DNA of 24,076 nucleotides, from the NCBI GenBank assembly GCA_043760535.1, contig JAYUOV010000314.1, positions 1 through 24,076 of the forward strand, written 5' to 3'. The notes under the pieces are model-generated. The model ran no database searches. It had not been told where the DNA came from and saw nothing but the letters and a program-made list of their open reading frames with translations. A program made the translations under genes and the position numbers. Position 1 is the stretch's first letter. Every line of letters begins with the position of its first letter. This stretch comes from JAZKFT01 sp043760535 (GTDB lineage: Bacteria > Bacteroidota > Bacteroidia > Chitinophagales > Chitinophagaceae). Shown here piece by piece: positions 1 through 7,939 of this stretch.

Positions 1-180
1 ACTTGGAGTACCTTACTGAATGCCGTAATAATATCAATGCTTGCCATACCGCAAATTTCACACTTTTTTTCACTTCCACTAATTTTGACGAAGAACCAAT
101 AAAACCTTCCTGTAAAAAAATCATTCACCAAAACCCCACATGTTCTTATCATTGCCCCGAATGCTTAAAACTAAGATTCA
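1..180. other. Left-edge region, coding unresolved
   Basis: Two frames are open into the left edge. On the plus strand a frame runs from the edge to a TGA at 210-212 and would encode about 69 residues, Cys-rich near its end (TCSYHCPEC). It overlaps the start of the acetyltransferase. On the minus strand a frame is open from 152 to the edge, with ATG codons at 152 and 47; the inner one reads MASIDIITAFSKVLQ and could be the start of a gene diverging from the acetyltransferase. Neither matches a family I recognise, and sequence left of the window is needed to decide. The minus-strand option fits normal divergent gene spacing slightly better. Confidence 0.25.
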
Positions 181-690
181 ATGATACAACTACGGCATTG
201 GCAATTGGATGATGCCACCGCATTAGCACAAATACTTAACAATAAAAACATCGTTGCCAACTTGCGGGATGGCATTCCTTTTCCTTACACGGTAAGTGAT
301 GCTGCTGATTTTTTAACAAAAGTGGCCGTTCCAAAATCATTGTACCATTTTTGTATAGAGGTAAATAAAGAAGTGGCAGGTAGCATCTCTATTTTTCCTA
401 AAGAAGATGTGTACCGCAAAACCGCCGAAATAGGGTATTACATAGCAGAACCCTACTGGAAGCGGGGCATAGCTACCAAGGCCATAGGCCTAATAACCAA
501 CTACGCTTGGAAAAACTTAGACATCGTAAAGCTCTATGCCGAAGTGTTCGAGTTCAATAAAGCATCAATGCGGGCTTTAGAAAAAAGCAATTACCACTTA
601 GAAGGGATTCGCAAAAAAAATGTGATAAAAAATGGAGCGTTTTGGGACGATTACTTGTGGGTAAAATTTAAGCCAGGTTTTGTTGGGTAA
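181..690 (+). CDS. GNAT family N-acetyltransferase, RimJ/RimL type
   Basis: The 169-residue product is the usual length for this family and would transfer an acetyl group from acetyl-CoA to an amine on a protein N-terminus, an amino acid or a small molecule; the substrate cannot be told. The order of elements is typical: an N-terminal strand (IQLRHWQLDDA), the central strand ending EIGYYIAEPYWKRG, the acetyl-CoA pyrophosphate loop RGIATKA (Q/RxxGxG/A motif, about residues 97-103), then 'FEFNKASMRALEKSNYHLEG', the RimJ/RimL motif with an Asn and a conserved Ser. The ATG at 181 places the family start directly before the first strand. It stands alone on the plus strand and is cytoplasmic. The family call is firm, the substrate is not. 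Confidence 0.88.
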   Translation: MIQLRHWQLDDATALAQILNNKNIVANLRDGIPFPYTVSDAADFLTKVAVPKSLYHFCIEVNKEVAGSISIFPKEDVYRKTAEIGYYIAEPYWKRGIATKAIGLITNYAWKNLDIVKLYAEVFEFNKASMRALEKSNYHLEGIRKKNVIKNGAFWDDYLWVKFKPGFVG

Positions 691-795
691 AAAAAGCTAA
701 TGAAAAATGGCCAATACCAAACCCCCGTTTACTTGACTAGTTACAGGGGCGAAGAAAATGAAATTTAAAAGGCTGGCCATTACATTTTTAAACTT

Positions 796-968
796 CAGAA
801 CTCCTTACTCTTCGCAGTTTTGATTGCGTAGTTTTTCTTTTTTTGAACCCAGCGAAAGCCGTGCCCTGATGGAGCGACGTTGGCGACGCTCCGTTCAACT
901 GATTGCTACTATCAGGTATTTAGATTGCGAATAACAGGCGGTTTCAGTTCACGGGGTAAGGAGTTCTG
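796..968 (+). mobile_element. MITE-like element, copy A (173 bp)
   Basis: The element is bounded by perfect 13-bp terminal inverted repeats, CAGAACTCCTTAC at 796-808 and GTAAGGAGTTCTG at 956-968. It is flanked by a 5-bp direct repeat AACTT at 791-795 and 969-973, which looks like a target-site duplication. It carries no ORF and has an internal hairpin (GGAGCG at 871-876, CGCTCC at 887-892). A second copy lies at 20932-21130 in opposite orientation and shares most of the interior, including TTGAACCCAGCGAAAGCC. Copy A lacks an approximately 25-bp segment with a CCCGTA/TACGGG hairpin that copy B has. No transposase is in the window, so the mobilising family is unknown. Confidence 0.85.
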
Positions 969-1008
969 AACTTAGCCGAGCTGCAGTATTGTAGGTGCTG
1001 CTACTAAG

Positions 1009-1029
1009 CAGTATTGCTGTAATACTTTT
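1009..1029 (+). terminator. Weak stem-loop with T-run
   Basis: AGTATT and AATACT form a 6-bp stem around GCTGT, followed by a run of T in plus-strand direction. It lies just past the end of mobA, but its T-run faces the plus strand, so it would end transcription coming from the acetyltransferase side. The stem is AT-rich and the call is weak. Confidence 0.3.
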
Positions 1030-1040
1030 TTCCAAAATTT

Positions 1041-1613
1041 TTATAGCGGCAATTTATCGTTGTAATTGTTAAAAGCGGTCCTGTTTTCAATAGCCAGTTT
1101 TTTGGTACTTGTGCTAACAAGCAGTTGCTGCATACTAAACTTTGTAAGTTTATTATCTTCTACTTTTACTAATATTTTGGCCAGGCCTTGGGCCGTATAA
1201 ATACCACAGAATGGCTGTGCCAAATCAGCATCACCATACACATAAAAATCAAATGTAGGTTCTATTAAAAAGGCTTGTAGCAGCTTGTTAATAGTAGCCA
1301 AATCTACATCTAGCATATCGCAGGCCAATAGTAGTAAATGATGATTTGGAAATTTTTTATGAATACTTAGCAGCCCGCATAGCGGCCCCTTTACAGCGAT
1401 GTTATCTGTAATTAAATATTGCGATAAAATATACTGGCTGTAAGCCACTTCCTGTTTTTTGTTGATTGAAAATACAACCGGAATTTGCAGAACTAATAAT
1501 TTTTCTGCAACAGATTTAGCCCAAATTGTTTCCCCAAATTGAAGCAATCCTTTGTCGCTGCCCATCCGTTTGCTTTGGCCACCACATAGTATGACGCCTA
1601 GTATATTTTGCAT
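1041..1613 (-). CDS. mobA: Molybdenum cofactor guanylyltransferase MobA
   Basis: MobA joins GMP from GTP to molybdopterin, giving the bis-MGD cofactor that assimilatory nitrate reductases need. The N-terminal nucleotide-binding signature LCGGQSKRMGSDKG is intact, followed by a GPLCGL segment (family GPLxG), LLACDML for the metal-binding Asp, and NNYND near the end (family NxNTP/D). At about 190 residues it matches the usual length of 185-200. A GTG at 1616 overlaps the stop of the upstream gene (TAGTG) and an ATG follows at 1613. The ATG is preferred here because it keeps the family start. It is the last gene of the nitrate operon, translationally coupled to the Rdx gene. Cytoplasmic. Confidence 0.93.
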   Translation of the reverse strand: MQNILGVILCGGQSKRMGSDKGLLQFGETIWAKSVAEKLLVLQIPVVFSINKKQEVAYSQYILSQYLITDNIAVKGPLCGLLSIHKKFPNHHLLLLACDMLDVDLATINKLLQAFLIEPTFDFYVYGDADLAQPFCGIYTAQGLAKILVKVEDNKLTKFSMQQLLVSTSTKKLAIENRTAFNNYNDKLPL

Positions 1614-1615
1614 CA

Positions 1616-1918
1616 CTATTCTTTAGGTTTAGTATCGCTGTGTCCCAGTGTTTTTTGTGGTGCTATAATATCTCTAACCAATTGTTTTAGTTCTTTGGCT
1701 TCGGGAAAATGACCAGCATCTTTCCGGTCGAAAACTTGTTTGCCATCAATAAAAATGGAAAAGCGACCACCGGTTTCGCTTGGTAGTAGCGTAACGCTTT
1801 GTAGCTCTTCCACAAAGGTGGTGAGCAGTTCCTGAGCCATATAAGCTGCCCTTAAAAGCCAGCCGCACTTGGGGCAATATTCTATTAAAACAGTTGGTTT
1901 TACAGTAGCATTATTCAT
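1616..1918 (-). CDS. Rdx (SelT/SelW/SelH-like) thioredoxin-fold protein
   Basis: This 100-residue protein carries the redox motif C15-PK-C18 right after the first strand (LIEYCPKCGW), followed by 'ETGGRFSIFIDGKQVFDRK', the hallmark of the Rdx family, where the second strand pair presents G-x-F-x-I/V. The family is a thioredoxin-like fold; prokaryotic members use Cys where animals use selenocysteine, and their partners are poorly known. The gene sits between the rubredoxin fusion and mobA, overlapping mobA's GTG by one base, so it belongs to the nitrate operon. A role in thiol redox control or cofactor and metal handling for the reductase is an inference from this position. Start ATG at 1918; 67 bp separate it from the upstream gene. 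Confidence 0.85.
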   Translation of the reverse strand: MNNATVKPTVLIEYCPKCGWLLRAAYMAQELLTTFVEELQSVTLLPSETGGRFSIFIDGKQVFDRKDAGHFPEAKELKQLVRDIIAPQKTLGHSDTKPKE

Positions 1919-1985
1919 AATAACTGTTATTGATTTTAAAAATGCAACCTAAACATTTTTTTAGAGTTACGATTCCGTAAATCAA

Positions 1986-3476
1986 TTAGGCTATAACGGC
2001 AGCAGGGTTAACTACTTCTGTAAATGCAGACTTTTCTGCGCCGCAGGTGGGGCATTCATAATTATCCAATAAATAAAATGGCGTGCCCGGTGCAATGTTA
2101 TTAATCTCATCGCCATACACTTCATCGTAAATGGTAAAGCAGCAAGTGCACTGCTGCACTTTTATTGCTTCAGTTTCCTTACTTTTTTCGGGCTGTAATT
2201 TTTGCTGGTAAACGGTATGGTTAATCACTTCTTCGTTTTGCCATTCGTAAAAATATTTGCATAACGATACCAGGTATAGTTCCAGATTTTCTTTTTCAAT
2301 ATCCTTTCTAAACAGTATAAACTCTTTGGAGTTTGGGTTAAAATCTTTAGTATATAAAATTTCGTACCGATCCAGTATTTTGTATTTATTGGCTGCCTTA
2401 TTTTCTTGCTTACGAATAATAATAGAGCCAAAAAGGCCAGATTGTGGTAAGATTTTTATGGCAAAGCAAAGCCCATAAGTGCGTACATCATCTTTATCAA
2501 AACCTCTAACCAGAAAGCGTTTTAATGCAAGGCCTTCCTCACATAAATCTTCCATTTGCCAGTTAAGTTCGTTGCTGGCATGGCGCACATTAATTCGAAA
2601 TTTACCCAAAACATAATTCCACAATTTCCGGTCGTTTTGTTGTATGCCTTTTATTACCAAAGATTTCCAGGGTGTGGTGTAAAGCTGCCCCACCTTGGTT
2701 TTAAGGCAAATGGCACAAGCATCTTTTAAGAAAGCCACATCAAACTGTTCATCCCGGCGGTGAATACCGAGCCATGTTTTATTGCCATAACTATTAAAGC
2801 CTTCATAATAGGGCAGCGAAAACTCGGGCAACTTTAAATCTTGCTCTATGGGTTGTGTAATAAAACTAGCCTTTGTAGCTATCAATGCAGGCAACCCGTC
2901 GGCATGGGTATTTTGGGCGTTGGTAAAAAGTGTTTTATTTTCTGTAATTGTTTCTTCAATCAGTTTGGCCAGCCGGGGTATATCGGCAGAGTAAATAAGT
3001 GCAGGCCATTTGTACATATTATTGGTTTTAGGAAACCGAATATGCAGGTACCAATAATTGCTTGTGGGTGAAGCAATAAAATTAATGTTGCCGGTAAAAA
3101 ATGGAACAAAGGTTTGCCCATTATCTACAATATTAATTTTTAGCTGCGGCTGGTAATCAAACAGGTCAAGAATGTCTTTGTATACGCCTTCGCTTAGCCA
3201 ATTAGCATTTTGAAAAACTTCTTCTGTAACGTAGGAGCTTACAATATTTGGGTGCAATTCTTCATTGGCTTCGAACACAATGCCGCCATCGTTGAGCGAT
3301 TGTAAAAAAGTGGCTGCAAATTTATCAGCCACTTTGCAATAAAGCTGCTGCCGGTTACCAAACTGCACTTCTTTTATCTGTGCATTTTCTGCTGCACACA
3401 TTATTGTATATAAGTTTCCTGCAGCTACAATGCCGCCAGGCAGGTTTATTTTTACTACGTGGTTTTTTCGAATCAT
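1986..3476 (-). CDS. Rubredoxin fused to degenerate nitrite/sulfite reductase-like scaffold
   Basis: This is a 496-residue protein. The C-terminal part is a rubredoxin: C443-x2-C446 and C475-x2-C478 with YDEVYGD, PGTPF and YECPTCG between and around them, so it should bind one Fe(Cys)4. The remaining about 430 residues resemble two repeats of the nitrite/sulfite reductase fold. A first ferredoxin-like half domain starts at HVVKINLPGGIVAAGNLY, and a second is around WLGIHRR to GQLYTTPWKSLVIKGI. The Cys clusters that hold [4Fe-4S]-siroheme in active enzymes are absent: the segment around residues 112-136 (LKINIVDNGQTFVPFF) has no Cys. The gene lies 18 bp after the nitrate-reductase-associated gene. 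An electron-transfer or regulatory role in nitrate reduction is likely; direct nitrite reduction is unlikely from the missing ligands. Confidence 0.75.
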   Translation of the reverse strand: MIRKNHVVKINLPGGIVAAGNLYTIMCAAENAQIKEVQFGNRQQLYCKVADKFAATFLQSLNDGGIVFEANEELHPNIVSSYVTEEVFQNANWLSEGVYKDILDLFDYQPQLKINIVDNGQTFVPFFTGNINFIASPTSNYWYLHIRFPKTNNMYKWPALIYSADIPRLAKLIEETITENKTLFTNAQNTHADGLPALIATKASFITQPIEQDLKLPEFSLPYYEGFNSYGNKTWLGIHRRDEQFDVAFLKDACAICLKTKVGQLYTTPWKSLVIKGIQQNDRKLWNYVLGKFRINVRHASNELNWQMEDLCEEGLALKRFLVRGFDKDDVRTYGLCFAIKILPQSGLFGSIIIRKQENKAANKYKILDRYEILYTKDFNPNSKEFILFRKDIEKENLELYLVSLCKYFYEWQNEEVINHTVYQQKLQPEKSKETEAIKVQQCTCCFTIYDEVYGDEINNIAPGTPFYLLDNYECPTCGAEKSAFTEVVNPAAVIA

Positions 3477-3494
3477 TTTTTTAATTGGGCTTAA

Positions 3495-3989
3495 TTATGC
3501 TATCAATCCAAATTCTTTTAATGCCTTTGGTAAGTTTTTATTTTCGTGGCCACTTTTACAAAGTTTTAGTAAAGCAAAACGTTGAAGGTTTGTAAGTTTT
3601 GTCCATTGTTCTATGGTTATTTGTAATTTGAATTCAATCAGTTTTTTTTCTAAAATTGGCGACAATAAATTGGTATTCGCCCAGTCTGGTGCAGTGTTGT
3701 AGCTCATGGTAGAGGGTTCGTTAGCTGTGTGTGTTTTTATCAATGCTTCCAAATAGTTTTTGTAAGCCATGGCCTCATCTGCATTGCTACATGCTTTTAC
3801 AGCTAGCTCTATTCTTTCTGCCACACTAAACTTACTCCACTCCGATAATTTTAGTTTGATGCATACTTCATCCATTTTAAACCGAACTATCATGGGTATG
3901 CACCGTACATTTTCTTCTACAAAATCTTCTTCAAACTGAAAGTATTCGATGTTAGCTAACGCAATAAATGGCGAAGGAGCAATTTTCAT
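3495..3989 (-). CDS. Nitrate reductase-associated protein (Nitr_red_assoc family)
   Basis: The 164-residue product matches the conserved family found next to assimilatory nitrate reductase genes, mainly in cyanobacteria and Bacteroidota. The diagnostic stretch is FQFEEDFVEENVRCIPMIVR followed by FKMDEVCIKLKLSEWSKFS and ERIEL. The second half has a related pattern (KLQITIEQWTKLTNLQRFAL), which suggests two similar helical halves. There are no metal motifs, signal peptide or membrane segments, so it is probably cytoplasmic. Its biochemical role is not established. It is placed between the reductase and the rubredoxin fusion in the same operon, 116 bp after the former and 18 bp before the latter. 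Confidence 0.85.
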   Translation of the reverse strand: MKIAPSPFIALANIEYFQFEEDFVEENVRCIPMIVRFKMDEVCIKLKLSEWSKFSVAERIELAVKACSNADEAMAYKNYLEALIKTHTANEPSTMSYNTAPDWANTNLLSPILEKKLIEFKLQITIEQWTKLTNLQRFALLKLCKSGHENKNLPKALKEFGLIA

Positions 3990-4017
3990 AATTTCTATTT
4001 TTTTAAAGTAAATCTAT

Positions 4018-4105
4018 AAGGCTCAAGCGTCAATATTCAAGCGTCAAGCATTAAAAGTTATTACTGTTGTCTTAAACCTTGTGCCTTTTATCTTGAACTT
4101 TTTTT
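4018..4105. repeat. Degenerate TCAAG-rich intergenic repeat
   Basis: The gap holds short imperfect repeats (CAAGCGTCAA twice, GGCTCAAG, and TTGTGCC/TTGAAC facing the other way). Similar CAAGGTTCAAGG-like wording occurs at 17283-17375. It is probably non-coding drift or a low-complexity spacer; no function is visible. Confidence 0.35.
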
Positions 4106-4927
4106 CTATGCCAACACGGCCTTTTTCCTAGCCAGCATTTCATCCAGAATTCTATTCACCTCAGGTTTACAGCTTCCACAGCCAGTACCGGCACCCGTAG
4201 TTTTACATAACTGATTCAAGTCTGTACAGCCTTCTGCAATTTTATTTTGGAGATTACCACTGCCTACATTATTACAGCTACATACTATTTTCCCCAATAC
4301 CGGATCTGCTTTTTGGCCACTTCTAAGTAGTTGTAATCGCTTATCGCTTAACTCTGTTTTATTGGCAATTAATTCTCTAAATTCCTGAAACTCATTTTTA
4401 TCACCAATTAATATAGCACCCACCAACCTGTCTTGATGTACGATGCATTTTTTATAATAACTCTTCGCTCTGTCTATAAATACTATCTCTTCATACGCAT
4501 TGTAATTGGGGCATTCAGGAATGCCGATACTGCATAAATCGAACCCGTGGATTTTAATAATATTCATGAACACACTGCCACTATAGAAAGATGCAATGTC
4601 GCCCTGTAAATATTTGGCCACTACATCTGCCTGTTGTTCGGCGGCTGCCGTAATGCCATAAAGCATCCCTTTAAATTCGGCTATTTCGCCTATCGCAAAA
4701 ATGTTTGGGTCGCTTGTTTGCAGGCGTTCATTTACAATAACACCACGCTGCGTTACTAGGCCTATTTCTTTTGCCAGTTCAGTATTTGGTACCGTGCCGA
4801 TGGCTACTATCAATGCATCGCAATCTATTTGTACACCACTCTTTAACCGAATGCCGGTTAGTTTTTGCTGGCCGTAAAAAAGCTGTACTTCATCGTCGTA
4901 GTAAATTTCGCAACCCTGCCGTATCAT
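4106..4927 (-). CDS. C-terminal part of NasA fusion: NAD(P)H/FAD reductase half plus BFD [2Fe-2S] domain
   Basis: These 273 residues continue, in the same frame, the protein that ends at 4931: the codons run CAT-TAA-GAA-ATG. The first part completes the NirB-like pyridine nucleotide-disulfide oxidoreductase domain, with DALIVAIGTVPNTELAKEIG and SDPNIFAIGEIAEF for FAD binding. The end is a BFD-type [2Fe-2S] domain: CSCNNVGSGNL at about residue 223, then CKTTGAGTGCGSC, giving the four Cys ligands. On its own the piece lacks the N-terminal FAD Rossmann motif and the NAD-binding glycines, so it cannot be a complete reductase. Either it is the back half of a gene broken by one nonsense change, or it is made by re-initiation at the ATG 3 bases past the stop and associates with the front half. 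Confidence 0.85.
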   Translation of the reverse strand: MIRQGCEIYYDDEVQLFYGQQKLTGIRLKSGVQIDCDALIVAIGTVPNTELAKEIGLVTQRGVIVNERLQTSDPNIFAIGEIAEFKGMLYGITAAAEQQADVVAKYLQGDIASFYSGSVFMNIIKIHGFDLCSIGIPECPNYNAYEEIVFIDRAKSYYKKCIVHQDRLVGAILIGDKNEFQEFRELIANKTELSDKRLQLLRSGQKADPVLGKIVCSCNNVGSGNLQNKIAEGCTDLNQLCKTTGAGTGCGSCKPEVNRILDEMLARKKAVLA

Positions 4928-4930
4928 TTC

Positions 4931-7627
4931 TTAATGCAGTAACTGGCTCCCTAGCGGGTCTAGCTGCCGATCCAGAAATCGGGAGATGCGCTGAATGATA
5001 GTGATGCGAACGCCCATTTCACAAAGGCTTGCAGCCATTTCGAGACCCAGCAGGCCTCCGCCTACAATTATCACATGTGCATCGCCAGAAATATGACTTT
5101 TAAAGTTATCTGCATCGGTACGGCTTCGCATGGTAAAAATGCCTGGCATGGCGGGTACATTTTTTGGTACGGCGGCACGGCTTCCGGTAGCCATTATCAG
5201 CACATCGTAATGGGTGGTATTGCCAAGGCTGTCAACCACATATTTATTTTCTCTATCTATCGTTTCTACACTTACGCCCCGGTGTAATATAATGTTGTAG
5301 CTGGGTTCTTCCTCATCATTCATCTTTACCAGCTGCTCCCATTTTTGTGTGCCGCTTATATAATCAGGCAGCATTACGCGGTTGTAAAAAGGAAAGTTCT
5401 CTTTGCTGAAAATAATAATTTCGTCTTTCTGATTGATTGCTCTGTGGCTTTTTACAAAACCATAAGCACCCGCACCTGCACCTATTACTACAATGCGTTG
5501 TGTTGGCTTAATATACTTTTCTACTTTTACTGCACAGAACTTAAAATCAGGTTCTTTTGAAATTGGATCTACCAGCACACTGGTAATATTATTGGCACGG
5601 TTTAAATCGTTTCCTAAAATTTTTCCCCAGTGCATGGGCAGGAATACAACGCCCTCTTTTATGCCTGTAGTAACCCTTGCCTTTACTCGTACTTCGCCTC
5701 TGGCAGATGATACTACAACCACATCATTTTCGGTTATCTCTAAGAGCTTTGCATTGGTTGGGTGAATTTCTAAAAAGGCCTGGGCTATGTGCTGGGTAAG
5801 CTTATTAACCTTGCCCGTTTTGCTCATAGTGTGCCATTGGTCACGTATCCGGCCAGTAGTTAATATTAGCGGATAATCGTGGTTGGTGCGTTCGCTTGTA
5901 ATGGTATCTGGCACAGCGTGTATTATGGCTTTTTTTGATGCAGTATAAAAAATCTTATCTGTAAAAAGCCGCTTTACACCACCGTTTATTTCATTTTTTG
6001 GGTAAGGCCATTGTACGGTTTTTTGCTTCTTTATTGTATTGTAATCCAAGCCGCTAATATCTATGTTAGTGCCTTCGGTAAGTTTTACATGCTCTTTGTA
6101 AATGGTGTTGTAATCAGGAAAATCAAAACCATCAAAACCCATCTTTTGTGCAAAACGGCAAATGATTTCGGTGTCTGGTAAAGCTTCGCCAGGGGCATCT
6201 ACAATCTTATTTAGATAGCTGATACGGCGTTCGCTGTTGGTCATGGTACCTTCTTTCTCTGTCCACGATGCCGCTGGTAAAATAACATCGGCGTATTTAA
6301 GTGTTTCGGGTTTGTTACTCACATCTTGAACCACTACAAATTTTGCTTTTTTTAAACCTGCTTCTGCCACCCTTACGTTAGGCAAACTCACTAAAGGGTT
6401 GGTGCAAATAATCCAAATTGCTTTTAATGTGCCTTCGTTTAAAGCATCAAACATTTCGGTGGCTGTAAGGCCTGGCTTAGCAGAAATTTTTGTACCTCCC
6501 CAAAAATCCTGCACCTCTTGCCGGTGTAAAGGGTCGGCAAGGTTTCTGTGGGCAGGCAGCATATTGCTAAGGCCACCTACTTCACGTCCGCCCATAGCAT
6601 TGGGCTGGCCTGTTAAAGAAAATGGGCCCGAACCGGGCTTGCCAATATGGCCTGTTATGAGGTTAAGATTTATAAGGCTCAGATTTTTATTTACCCCCAT
6701 GGCACTTTGGTTAAGACCCATCGTCCATAAGCTTAAAAAGCCTTTTGCAGCGCCAATAAATTTAGCTGCCAGTTGTATATCCATAGCATCTATACCACAT
6801 ATTTCTGCCGACTCTTTTAAGGTTCTTTTAAGTACGATTTCGCTATATTTCTCAAAGCCTTCGGCGTGGTTTTTAATAAAGTCAAAGTTTATATCTCCAT
6901 TCTCTATCAGTAATCTTCCGATAGCGTGGTTAAGGGTAATATCTGTGCCGGGCTTTATTTGCAAGTGTAAATCGGCAATAGAACAAGTGTCTGTTTTTCG
7001 TGGGTCTACCACTATGATTTTTACATTCGGATTTGCAGCCTTATGTGCTTCTACCCTTCGCCAAATTATGGGGTGACACCAGGCAGGATTAGCGCCTGCC
7101 ACCAGAAAGCAATCGGCTATTTCTATGTCTTCGTAACAAACCGGAACACTATCTTCGCCCAAGCTCATTTTATAACCCACCACCGCACTGCTCATACACA
7201 GCCTGCTATTGGTATCTATATTATTGCTGCCAATAAAACCTTTGATGAGTTTATTGATTACGTAATACTCCTCAGTAAGGCATTGCCCCGAAACGTAGAA
7301 TGCCACAGAATCGGGTCCATATTTTTCGATAAAAGTTTTAAAAACCGCTGCGGTTCTATCTAGGGCATTGTCCCAAGTAACACGCTGTAAAGGCATGTTT
7401 TTATTGTACCGCATCTTTGGAAACTGCAGCCTGTCCGTTTTGTCATTTACGGTGTAGTGCAGGTTTAAACCTTTACTGCATAACATGCCTTTATTTACAG
7501 GATGGTCTTTATCCCCTTCGAGGGAAATATTACCTTTATTATCTTTATTTACCACCATGCCACAGCCAACGCCGCAGTAGCAGCAGGTGGTAGTAAGCGA
7601 GGTTGTATTGTTAGTGGTGGTGGACAT
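4931..7627 (-). CDS. nasA: Assimilatory nitrate reductase with NirB-like FAD domain, cut by in-frame TAA
   Basis: The catalytic subunit reduces nitrate to nitrite in the cytoplasm. In order: a [4Fe-4S] site C15-x2-C18-x3-C22 with C50 (GMLCSKG), the molybdopterin domain with the predicted Mo ligand C144 (NSRLCMSSAV), a substrate-path segment SLTGQPNAMGGREVGG, and the dinucleotide-binding domain (LILTTGRIRDQWHTMSKTG, about residues 590-700). From about 708 a NirB-type FAD/NAD(P) reductase begins (VVIGAGAGAYG, later VIIVGGGLLGLEMA). The protein stops at residue 898 in the middle of the NAD-binding domain by TAA (4929-4931); the next codons GAA-ATG continue the same frame to 4106. The undamaged protein would be about 1170 residues. 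The Mo part and FeS ligands look intact. Confidence 0.9.
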   Translation of the reverse strand: MSTTTNNTTSLTTTCCYCGVGCGMVVNKDNKGNISLEGDKDHPVNKGMLCSKGLNLHYTVNDKTDRLQFPKMRYNKNMPLQRVTWDNALDRTAAVFKTFIEKYGPDSVAFYVSGQCLTEEYYVINKLIKGFIGSNNIDTNSRLCMSSAVVGYKMSLGEDSVPVCYEDIEIADCFLVAGANPAWCHPIIWRRVEAHKAANPNVKIIVVDPRKTDTCSIADLHLQIKPGTDITLNHAIGRLLIENGDINFDFIKNHAEGFEKYSEIVLKRTLKESAEICGIDAMDIQLAAKFIGAAKGFLSLWTMGLNQSAMGVNKNLSLINLNLITGHIGKPGSGPFSLTGQPNAMGGREVGGLSNMLPAHRNLADPLHRQEVQDFWGGTKISAKPGLTATEMFDALNEGTLKAIWIICTNPLVSLPNVRVAEAGLKKAKFVVVQDVSNKPETLKYADVILPAASWTEKEGTMTNSERRISYLNKIVDAPGEALPDTEIICRFAQKMGFDGFDFPDYNTIYKEHVKLTEGTNIDISGLDYNTIKKQKTVQWPYPKNEINGGVKRLFTDKIFYTASKKAIIHAVPDTITSERTNHDYPLILTTGRIRDQWHTMSKTGKVNKLTQHIAQAFLEIHPTNAKLLEITENDVVVVSSARGEVRVKARVTTGIKEGVVFLPMHWGKILGNDLNRANNITSVLVDPISKEPDFKFCAVKVEKYIKPTQRIVVIGAGAGAYGFVKSHRAINQKDEIIIFSKENFPFYNRVMLPDYISGTQKWEQLVKMNDEEEPSYNIILHRGVSVETIDRENKYVVDSLGNTTHYDVLIMATGSRAAVPKNVPAMPGIFTMRSRTDADNFKSHISGDAHVIIVGGGLLGLEMAASLCEMGVRITIIQRISRFLDRQLDPLGSQLLH

Positions 7628-7939
7628 AAATTTTTAGTTCGGTTGTAGGTTTTTGTGGCTGAATTTTTTGCTGCTCCAATAAAAACTCAATAGTATGTTA
7701 TTATCATTCTTTAAGCCGCTTTTTTCAGCCTCATCTGCCTTTGGTGCCTTTACCTAATGCACAAGGGAGTAAGATGCCATTGCGTTAGACAAGTAAAGCG
7801 GAAAAATGGTATACTGATTAACGGAGACCCTTAATGATACGGTATAAAAATTTTCGCCAATGTCTATTCATCAGGGAATTGCTTTAGCTGGTATTCACCA
7901 CGTAATAAATCTGGGGCAAGAAAAAAACTACTCAACTGG
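7628..7939. other. Intergenic region between narK and nasA
   Basis: There are about 310 bp without a supported gene. The stretch near the nasA start is T-rich on the plus strand (A-rich leader on the minus strand), as is common before Bacteroidota genes. I see no TAnnTTTG box in minus orientation and no strong hairpin. Because the gap is long for an operon, nasA may have its own promoter here. Confidence 0.4.

Noticed and set aside
3..212. Cys-rich frame at the left edge as a real gene end
   Set aside because: It is not rejected outright but not called: no family match, and a divergent minus-strand frame competes for the same bases.
6399..7076. 225-codon plus-strand frame opposite nasA
   Set aside because: It is antisense to well-conserved molybdopterin domain sequence and has no recognisable family features.
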